A DNA stretch of 7,659 bases from Nitrosomonadaceae bacterium (GTDB lineage: Bacteria > Pseudomonadota > Gammaproteobacteria > Burkholderiales > Usitatibacteraceae), in NCBI GenBank assembly GCA_021300055.1, contig JAJTHU010000156.1, positions 1 through 7,659 of the forward strand, in the 5' to 3' direction. The stretch's first letter is position 1. Each line of letters begins with the position of its first letter. A model generated the notes under the pieces. That model did not search any database. It was not told the origin of the DNA and worked only from the letters and a program-made list of their open reading frames with translations. This document shows positions 1 through 5,160 of this stretch, piece after piece. A program made the position numbers and the translations under genes.

Positions 1-1
1 C

Positions 2-340
2 AATAAGTTCGCCGCGAACTACACCAAGCGCGAGTTCATGGCGATTTTGAATCCCATCGACGTGCCATGCGGGCCGATCATGTCGACCACCGATTTGGCG
101 AACGATGAACACGTGCGTGGACGCGAGATGTATGTCGAACTCGAGGACGAGAAGCGTGGCAAGTGGTACAACGTTGGCATGCCAATCAAGCTTTCTGCGT
201 CTCCCGCCAAAATCGAACGCGCACCGTTCTTGGGTGAGCACAACGATAACGTGATGCGCACGGTGTTGGGTTACGACGATGCACGCATTGCATCGCTAAA
301 AGATGCCGGTGCTTTCACAGCGCCACCGAAGTCCAAATAA
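2..340 (+). CDS. frc: Formyl-CoA transferase (CoA-transferase family III), C-terminal 112 residues
   Basis: The frame is open from the left edge, so this is the 3' end of a gene that begins upstream; only the last 112 residues are visible, against roughly 430 for Frc. The match to the Frc C-terminus rests on recognised family motifs: IDVPCGPIMS near the start, a YNVGMPIKLSASP stretch, and RAPFLGEHND close to the end, followed by a short helix ending in GAF. Family III enzymes of this type move CoA between formyl-CoA and oxalate in the cytosol, producing oxalyl-CoA and formate, and work with oxalyl-CoA decarboxylase. The catalytic Asp of the family lies in the missing N-terminal part and cannot be checked. 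The stop TAA is at 338-340, and a formyltransferase-like gene follows after 21 nt in the same direction, so the two are probably cotranscribed. A related family III transferase with another acyl specificity (for example succinyl-CoA dependent) remains possible. Confidence 0.85.
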   Translation, partial: NKFAANYTKREFMAILNPIDVPCGPIMSTTDLANDEHVRGREMYVELEDEKRGKWYNVGMPIKLSASPAKIERAPFLGEHNDNVMRTVLGYDDARIASLKDAGAFTAPPKSK

Positions 341-361
341 AACCTGTTGCGAGAGGCAAGT

Positions 362-1291
362 ATGAGAATCGTTTTGATTGGGCAACAGGATTTTGGGAAG
401 GCAGTACTAGACGCGTTTCTGAAGCGCGATGATGACGTTGCTGGTGTTTTTTGTGCACCTGAGAAGGAGGGCGCAAAGCCTGATCCTCTTCGCGTTTTCG
501 CTCAAGAGAAAGGGCTGCGCACTTTCCAATTCCCGTCGTTGAAAGCACCCGACGCAACGGCCGCGATGCGCGAATTGAATGCAGATATCGGCATCATGGC
601 CTTTGTGCTGCAGTTTGCGCCGCAGGAATTCGTCAATATCCCCAAGCACGGCACGATTCAGTATCACCCTTCGCTCTTGCCGAAGTACCGCGGTCCATCG
701 TCGATTAACTGGCCGATTTCACAAGGTGAAGTCGAGACCGGACTGACCATCTTCCGTCCCACCGACGGGCTTGACGAAGGCTCCATCATCTTGCAGAAAC
801 GCACGCCTATCAGCGAAAACGATACGCTCGGCACCGTGTATTTCGATCGCCTGTTTCCGATGGGCGTCGAAGCGATGCTTGAGGCCGCTGATTTGGTCGT
901 AGCAGGTAAGCATACCGAGACCATACAGGATGAATCACAGGCCACTTACGAAGGCTGGTTCCGTGCCAACGAGTCTAAGGTGAATTGGCACAACAACGTG
1001 AACCAGATCCACAACCTGATCCGCGCATGCGACCCAGCTCCCGGCGCGTGGACCACGTTGGCAGGCAAAAAAGTGCAGTTGTTTGGTTCACGCAAGCACC
1101 TCGTCCGCACGTTCGGTGCGGTCAAGGGCAAGCCAGGTGAGATCACCAGCATTGGCGACAGCCTGTTTGTGACCGCACAAGGCGGTCAAATCGAGCTCAG
1201 CAAGCTCAAGCACGAAGACGGCAAAAAGGTTTCGGCTGCTGAATTTGCGGCCGCCTTTGGACTGGCCCCGGGCGCCGTGTTCGGCTCCTGA
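362..1291 (+). CDS. Formyltransferase-family protein, 10-formyl-THF hydrolase-like (ALDH1L1 N-domain/Fmt homologue)
   Basis: This complete 309-aa protein has the two-domain layout of methionyl-tRNA formyltransferase (Fmt). The N-terminal formyl_trans_N Rossmann-type domain covers about residues 1-185, with IGQQDFGKAVL at 6-16, HPSLLPKYRG at 102-111 and DGLDEGSI at 135-142. A C-terminal Fmt_C-like domain covers about 205-305. The phrases HGTIQYHPSLLP and INW resemble the hydrolase domain of 10-formyltetrahydrofolate dehydrogenase (ALDH1L1) more than true Fmt, but there is no carrier or aldehyde dehydrogenase domain after it. His102 and Asp138 match the conserved catalytic pair. The Fmt catalytic Asn two residues before the His is Gln100 here. 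The likely substrate is 10-formyl-THF or another formyl donor, in the cytosol. ATG 362 is preferred over an in-frame TTG at 347 because GAGAGG at 351-356 sits 5 nt upstream of the ATG. It lies 21 nt after the frc-like gene, suggesting a role in formyl-CoA or formate metabolism rather than translation initiation. The exact reaction is unknown. Confidence 0.85.
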   Translation: MRIVLIGQQDFGKAVLDAFLKRDDDVAGVFCAPEKEGAKPDPLRVFAQEKGLRTFQFPSLKAPDATAAMRELNADIGIMAFVLQFAPQEFVNIPKHGTIQYHPSLLPKYRGPSSINWPISQGEVETGLTIFRPTDGLDEGSIILQKRTPISENDTLGTVYFDRLFPMGVEAMLEAADLVVAGKHTETIQDESQATYEGWFRANESKVNWHNNVNQIHNLIRACDPAPGAWTTLAGKKVQLFGSRKHLVRTFGAVKGKPGEITSIGDSLFVTAQGGQIELSKLKHEDGKKVSAAEFAAAFGLAPGAVFGS

Positions 1292-1316
1292 CCCCGAGCT
1301 CACCCTGTCTGTCGGG

Positions 1317-1343
1317 AGCCAACGACGGCTAGAGGCTTTTTTT
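1317..1343 (+). terminator. Weak intrinsic-terminator-like site after the formyltransferase gene
   Basis: AGCC at 1317-1320 can pair with GGCT at 1327-1330, or alternatively with GGCT at 1334-1337. A run of seven T (1337-1343) follows. The site is 26-52 nt past the TGA stop, a normal place for a terminator, and the candidate promoter for the next gene begins just downstream. The stem is only 4 bp, so the call rests mainly on the T-tract and the position. Confidence 0.35.
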
Positions 1344-1364
1344 GCGAGCGGGGCGTCTAGTTCG

Positions 1365-1394
1365 TTGCCTTGCTCCCGCTGGGGCGCGTATCAT
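1365..1394 (+). promoter_or_regulatory. Candidate sigma70-like promoter of the DUF1800-DUF1501 operon
   Basis: TTGCCT at 1365-1370 (4 of 6 to the -35 consensus) and TATCAT at 1389-1394 (5 of 6 to the -10 consensus) are separated by 18 bp. The predicted transcript would start around 1400-1402, about 50 nt before the chosen start codon and immediately before a strong hairpin. This was found by eye; no scoring was run. Confidence 0.45.
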
Positions 1395-1403
1395 CCTGAA
1401 AAC

Positions 1404-1428
1404 GTAGGGCGCAGGCTGCGCCACCTAC
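1404..1428 (+). promoter_or_regulatory. Strong hairpin at the predicted 5' end of the DUF1800 mRNA
   Basis: The inner stem GGCGCA (1408-1413) pairs perfectly with TGCGCC (1417-1422) around a 3-nt loop. The outer stem GTAG (1404-1407) pairs with CTAC (1425-1428), with a 2-nt bulge (1423-1424) between them. That gives 10 base pairs, mostly GC. It ends 8 nt before the G-rich ribosome binding region and begins within a few nt of the predicted transcription start. It could be an mRNA-stabilising 5' stem, a translation modulator or one copy of a REP-like palindrome. There is no T-tract after it, so it is not a standard terminator. Confidence 0.55.
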
Positions 1429-1451
1429 TTATTCGGGGTGAGGGGATGGTC

Positions 1452-3605
1452 ATGAAAATGTCAACACGTCAGCCGAGGCTGCGCTCACGAATCGCATTTG
1501 TCGCGCCGTTTGCAGTGCTATTGGCGAGCGCAATTGCGAGCAACGTCATCGCGCAAACGACGCCGACCATTGATTCGGTCGAGTACGTCAATAGCCGCAC
1601 CGGGCAGTACTACCGTACCGATATTGTTGCCGAAATTACTGCGCTTGATCGCAACGCGGCTGCGTCTGGCTGGGCCCGCACGGGACAGAGCTTCAAAGTC
1701 TGGCGTACGCGTGCGGACGCACCGGTCGGGGCGATTCCGGTCGCAAAACTGTCATCAATCGACCTGTCAACGCCATCGGCGCCCAAGATTTGCGGGCTCA
1801 ACAAGGTCGCAAAGATTGGTGCTGAAGGAAGTGCGCCCACCAATTGCCCCGTCCAAACCAGCGTTACCTTCGTGATGCCGCCCGATGCACTCGGCGATTG
1901 TGCAACGGGGACCCAGCCTGTCTTTCAAGTGCGCAACAGCACTGGCGTGCGGCTCGCGAACCAGCTCGATGTTTACCAAGACATGTTTGATCGAGGTTGG
2001 CAGACCGATGGGGTGACGATGTGTGTGCCAGGAACATCGACGACGCTCGACGCCGACGCATATCGCCTGCTGAAGCAAGCTACGTTTGGCCCCAGCGAGG
2101 CCGTGCTCGCTGAAGTGAAGCAACTCAGCATTTCTGGCTGGGTTGAGGCGCAGCTTGCAATGCCCGTCATCTCGCGCATGCCAGCGCTTGTGTTTTATCC
2201 GACCACCGCACCGACTACCTGTACTAGCGATGGCGTTGCAAATTCAGCAGCGACGCTGTGCGCTCGTGACAACTACTCGCACTTCCAGTTGCAGTTGAAG
2301 TTCACGCAAAACGCGCTCAATAACGCAGACCAGTTGCGACAACGCGTGGCGTTTGCATTGTCGCAAATCCTGGTGACGTCTGGGGCGGATAGTTCAATCA
2401 TGCCCTACGGCATGGCTAAGTATCAGCAGCTGTTCTTGGATTACGCGTTTGGCAACTATCGTGATCTGATTCGCGAGGTGACGCTGTCACCCGTGATGGG
2501 CGACTACCTCAACATGGCGAATTCGAACAAGCCAGATTTGGCGCGTGGAATCGCCGCCAATGAGAACTACGCACGCGAGATCATGCAGTTGTTCATGATT
2601 GGTCTCTATGAGCTCAATCTGGATGGCACGCAAAAACTAGATGCGTCGGGAAACCCTATTCCCACGTATAGCCAAACAACCGTTGAGAACCTCGCTCGTG
2701 TCTTTACAGGCTGGACCTACTCTGGTGTGGGCGGCGTTGCGCCGACGCGCAACAACCCCGCGTATTACGATTTCCCGATGCAAGCGGTGCAGTCCAACCA
2801 CGACGTAGGAACGAAGACGCTCTTTAACGGCTTTGTTGTGCCCGCCAACATGAACGCCAACGCCGAACTCGACATGGTGCTGAACCACCTGTACTCGCAT
2901 CCGAATGTGGCGCCGTTCATCGCCAAGCAACTCATCCAAAAGCTTGTTTCGGGTAATCCAAGCCCTGCGTACGTCGAGCGCGTCGCCCGCGTATTCAACA
3001 ACAACGGTCAGGGCGTGAGGGGCGATCTCAAGGCAGTCGTGCGCCATATCTTGCTCGACCAAGAAGCGCGCGGGCCGATCAAGACAGAGCGCGGCGTTGG
3101 CAAGCTCAAAGAGCCGGTGTTGTTGGGGCTTGCAGCGTACCGTGCCCTCGGTGGAGTCAACGACGGTGTATGGCTGCGCACGCAATATGCTGCGATGGGG
3201 CAGGACCTATTCCGTGCGCCAACCGTCTTCAATTACTACGTTCCGGACAACACCATCTCGAACGGTAAGTTGGGCCCTGAGTTCGAGATCCTAACCTCGA
3301 CCACCGCATTCGCGCGCGCTAATTTCTTGCGCAACCTCACCAACGTGAACTATGCAGCAGACGCGAATGTGCAAGGTGCGACGGGAACGACAATCAACTG
3401 GGCACTGTGGCAAGCGCTCGCGGGTAACCCGACTGCGCTAGTGGACAAACTTGCATGGGTGCTAACGGCAGGATCGCTGTCGACGTCGGCGCGTCAGCAG
3501 GTCATCAATACAGTCAGCGCAATGTCGACCACCGATACGTTGGCTAGGGCGCGCACTGCCGCGTACCTTGTGCTCAATTCAAGTCATTTTCAGGTCGATC
3601 GATAG
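1452..3605 (+). CDS. DUF1800 family exported protein with N-terminal DUF5648-like region
   Basis: The protein is 717 aa from ATG 1452. That start is chosen because AGGGG at 1441-1445 lies 6 nt upstream and the product begins with a clean signal peptide: a basic stretch (RQPRLRSR, 6-13), a hydrophobic core (14-30) and a cleavage site VIA|Q after residue 34. The frame stays open upstream into the preceding gene, but that extension overlaps coding DNA and looks non-protein-like. ATG 1446 and 1458 are alternatives. Residues 43-84 and about 155-193 resemble the two half-repeats of DUF5648 (GWxRTGxxFxVW, then GWxxxGVxxCVP). The DUF1800 domain runs from about 200 to the end: LLKQATFGP at 206-214, RQRVAFALSQIL from 296, ENYAREIMQLF from 371, VENLARVFTGW at 411-421, and RAPTVFNYY at 588-596. 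The only six cysteines (114, 132, 150, 191, 257, 270) are all in the first 270 residues, fitting disulfides in the periplasm. The function of DUF1800 is unknown; it is typically encoded beside DUF1501, as here. Confidence 0.9.
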   Translation: MKMSTRQPRLRSRIAFVAPFAVLLASAIASNVIAQTTPTIDSVEYVNSRTGQYYRTDIVAEITALDRNAAASGWARTGQSFKVWRTRADAPVGAIPVAKLSSIDLSTPSAPKICGLNKVAKIGAEGSAPTNCPVQTSVTFVMPPDALGDCATGTQPVFQVRNSTGVRLANQLDVYQDMFDRGWQTDGVTMCVPGTSTTLDADAYRLLKQATFGPSEAVLAEVKQLSISGWVEAQLAMPVISRMPALVFYPTTAPTTCTSDGVANSAATLCARDNYSHFQLQLKFTQNALNNADQLRQRVAFALSQILVTSGADSSIMPYGMAKYQQLFLDYAFGNYRDLIREVTLSPVMGDYLNMANSNKPDLARGIAANENYAREIMQLFMIGLYELNLDGTQKLDASGNPIPTYSQTTVENLARVFTGWTYSGVGGVAPTRNNPAYYDFPMQAVQSNHDVGTKTLFNGFVVPANMNANAELDMVLNHLYSHPNVAPFIAKQLIQKLVSGNPSPAYVERVARVFNNNGQGVRGDLKAVVRHILLDQEARGPIKTERGVGKLKEPVLLGLAAYRALGGVNDGVWLRTQYAAMGQDLFRAPTVFNYYVPDNTISNGKLGPEFEILTSTTAFARANFLRNLTNVNYAADANVQGATGTTINWALWQALAGNPTALVDKLAWVLTAGSLSTSARQQVINTVSAMSTTDTLARARTAAYLVLNSSHFQVDR

Positions 3606-3608
3606 GAG
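3603..3608 (+). promoter_or_regulatory. Ribosome binding site overlapping the DUF1800 stop codon
   Basis: TAGGAG at 3603-3608 contains both the TAG stop of the DUF1800 gene (3603-3605) and a near-consensus Shine-Dalgarno core. It lies 6 nt before ATG 3615. The arrangement supports translational coupling of the two genes. Confidence 0.75.
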
Positions 3609-3614
3609 CATCGC

Positions 3615-5003
3615 ATGAACGCACCGTACATCATCACGCGACGTCGCCTGCTCAAAAGCATCGCCTCGGCAGGCGCCGTTTCCGCAGCAGGCACGTTTGA
3701 AGGGCTTGGGCTTTCTGCGGCACTCGCGCAAACTGCGCCCACTGATTACAAGGCGCTCGTCTGTGTGTTTCTGTTTGGCGGTAACGACGCGAACAACCTC
3801 ATCGTGCCGATGGAGACTGCTGAATACAACCTCTACTCGACCGGCCGCGGCGGCAGCACCAACGGTGGCATTGCCATCCCGTCTGATCAGCTGCTTGGCA
3901 TTCGCCCGAAAACATTGAACAAGGCCTATGGTCTCCATCCATCAATGGGGCCGCTGAAGACGCTGTTTGATGCGGGAAAGATGGCCGCGGTGACGAACAT
4001 TGGCACGCTTGCAGAGCCGATGACCAAAGCGGAATACACGGCAGCGAGCAAGCTTCGACCCGAGCAGTTGTTCTCTCACTCCGATCAGCAAATGCAATGG
4101 CAGACCTCGGTTTCGCGCGGTATTGAGCGCACTGGCTGGGGTGGTCGCTTGGCGGATGTGGTTGGTCCAACCAACGGCAGCAATTTCCCGATGGTGACAT
4201 CGGTTGCCGGGTCTGCGCTCTACATCAACGGCAACACGCCGCGCGTTGTTGTGATTCCGCAGTCAGGCACGTTCGGTTTGTCGACGTTCGGTTCTGCGAC
4301 CGATACGACCAATCGCGTCAACGCGATGAAGAACATGATGAACCTGCCCGCTGGCAACGATTTCGTCATGGAAGCGGACGACGTTATCGCACAAGCGCTC
4401 GGCGCGTCTGATTTGCTCAACCCGATTATCTCGGTCAACACGTCGCCGGTGAATACGCATTTCACTGGCATCAATACGGGCATCGGCAATCAGTTGCGTC
4501 AGGTTGCCAAATTGATTGAGGCGCGCGCGGCGATTGGCTTGAAGCGCCAGATTTTCTTCGTGTCGATTGGCGGGTTCGATACGCACACCAATCAGATTAC
4601 GGCGCACAACAACCTCTATGGGCAGTTAGCGCCCGCACTCAAGGCGTTTTACGATGCAACGGTGGCACTTGGCGTCGCGAATCAAGTCACGACGTTCACC
4701 ATGTCCGACTTTGGTCGTACGCTGAAGCAAGCTTCAGGCGGCGGCTCGGATCATGGCTGGGGTAGCCATCAACTCGTGATCGGGGGTGCAGTACGCGGGC
4801 AGGAGTTCTACGGCCAGTTCCCCAATCAGACCCTTGGTGGACCGAGCGATCTCTCTACGAACGGTCGGTGGATTCCAACCACCTCGGTAGACCAGTATGG
4901 CGCGACGCTCGCAAAGTGGTTTGGCGTATCGGCGAGTGATATGTCCACGGTGTTCCCGAACATCCGTCGCTTTTCCAATACCGACCTCGGTTTCTTGGCC
5001 TAG
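3615..5003 (+). CDS. DUF1501 family protein with Tat signal peptide
   Basis: The protein is 462 aa. It begins with a twin-arginine signal: TRRRLLK at residues 8-14, a mildly hydrophobic Ala/Gly-rich core, and a cleavage site ALA|Q after residue 38. Tat export means it is probably folded, perhaps with a metal bound, before crossing the inner membrane. DUF1501 belongs to the alkaline phosphatase/sulfatase-like superfamily. Matching motifs are visible: FGGNDANNLIVP (Asp58), GGFDTHTNQ (Asp322, His324), SDFGRT (Asp365) and GSDHGWGSHQ (Asp379, His380, His385). These Asp/His residues are spaced like metal ligands of the superfamily, although an active enzyme has not been shown for the family. The start is fixed by TAGGAG 6 nt upstream and by the signal peptide. 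It follows the DUF1800 gene by 9 nt, so the two form one operon and probably act together at the cell envelope. The substrate and phenotype are unknown. Confidence 0.92.
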   Translation: MNAPYIITRRRLLKSIASAGAVSAAGTFEGLGLSAALAQTAPTDYKALVCVFLFGGNDANNLIVPMETAEYNLYSTGRGGSTNGGIAIPSDQLLGIRPKTLNKAYGLHPSMGPLKTLFDAGKMAAVTNIGTLAEPMTKAEYTAASKLRPEQLFSHSDQQMQWQTSVSRGIERTGWGGRLADVVGPTNGSNFPMVTSVAGSALYINGNTPRVVVIPQSGTFGLSTFGSATDTTNRVNAMKNMMNLPAGNDFVMEADDVIAQALGASDLLNPIISVNTSPVNTHFTGINTGIGNQLRQVAKLIEARAAIGLKRQIFFVSIGGFDTHTNQITAHNNLYGQLAPALKAFYDATVALGVANQVTTFTMSDFGRTLKQASGGGSDHGWGSHQLVIGGAVRGQEFYGQFPNQTLGGPSDLSTNGRWIPTTSVDQYGATLAKWFGVSASDMSTVFPNIRRFSNTDLGFLA

Positions 5004-5107
5004 CGCTCGTCATCCAGAAACTTTGCCACCCCTACGCGTCGGGAACGTCGCGGGTAAGGCGCGCCAAGCCGGGGTGACAACCCCCTGATCACGGCAGCCA
5101 TTGTCTC
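5004..5107 (+). other. Intergenic stretch with two small GC-rich hairpins
   Basis: A first hairpin pairs CGCG (5035-5038) with CGCG (5049-5052) and CG (5040-5041) with CG (5046-5047) around a GGAA loop, with one T-T mismatch. A second pairs GGGGT (5071-5075) with ACCCC (5080-5084) around a 4-nt loop. Neither is followed by a T-tract, so neither is a convincing intrinsic terminator. Together they may slow RNA polymerase or mark the 3' end of the DUF1501 transcript. CACCCC (5027-5032) could also pair with GGGGTG (5071-5076). No credible gene was seen here. Confidence 0.35.
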
Positions 5108-5134
5108 TTGCGCGCAAAGCATTCTTGCTACAAT
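5108..5134 (+). promoter_or_regulatory. Extended -10 promoter of the CHASE2 kinase gene, with overlapping palindrome
   Basis: TGCTACAAT at 5126-5134 matches the extended -10 pattern TGnTAnAAT, with the -10 hexamer TACAAT at 5129-5134. Transcription would start around 5140-5143, leaving a leader of about 20 nt. A -35 is poor (TTGCGC at 5108-5113, 15-bp spacing), which is usual for extended -10 promoters. The same place holds a perfect 10-bp palindrome, TTGCGCGCAA (5108-5117), which could be a regulator site. Confidence 0.55.
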
Positions 5135-5148
5135 CGCTCAGCTAACGC

Positions 5149-5155
5149 GAGGGGG
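5149..5155 (+). promoter_or_regulatory. Ribosome binding site of the CHASE2 kinase gene
   Basis: GAGGGGG at 5149-5155 lies 5 nt before ATG 5161 and fixes this start. The next residues, a short charged tail followed by a hydrophobic helix, also fit a true N-terminus. Confidence 0.65.
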
Positions 5156-5160
5156 CGGTA

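Noticed and set aside
80..94. A 15-nt sequence shared between 80-94 and 3522-3536
   Set aside because: Both copies encode Met-Ser-Thr-Thr-Asp in frame in unrelated genes. There is no repeat context around either copy, so it is likely coincidence.
347..361. In-frame TTG start at 347 for the formyltransferase gene
   Set aside because: The five extra residues have no counterpart in the family and would include the ribosome binding site. ATG 362 begins exactly where homologues begin.
1329..1360. CTAGA/TCTAG inverted repeat around the T-tract
   Set aside because: The arms are 5 bp with a 22-nt spacer and do not extend inward. This is too weak to call an operator or structured element.
1245..1451. 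N-terminal extension of the DUF1800 frame from a TTG at 1245
   Set aside because: It would overlap the end of the formyltransferase gene, run through the promoter and hairpin, and bury the signal peptide. The ribosome binding site points to ATG 1452.
2637..3185. A 182-codon open frame on the minus strand inside the DUF1800 gene
   Set aside because: It is antisense to conserved DUF1800 motifs. Its product is Arg/Val/His-rich with no domain, and no convincing start signal was seen.
5071..5084. GGGGT/ACCCC hairpin as a rho-independent terminator
   Set aside because: The stem is only 5 bp and no T-tract follows, so it was described as a hairpin rather than called a terminator.
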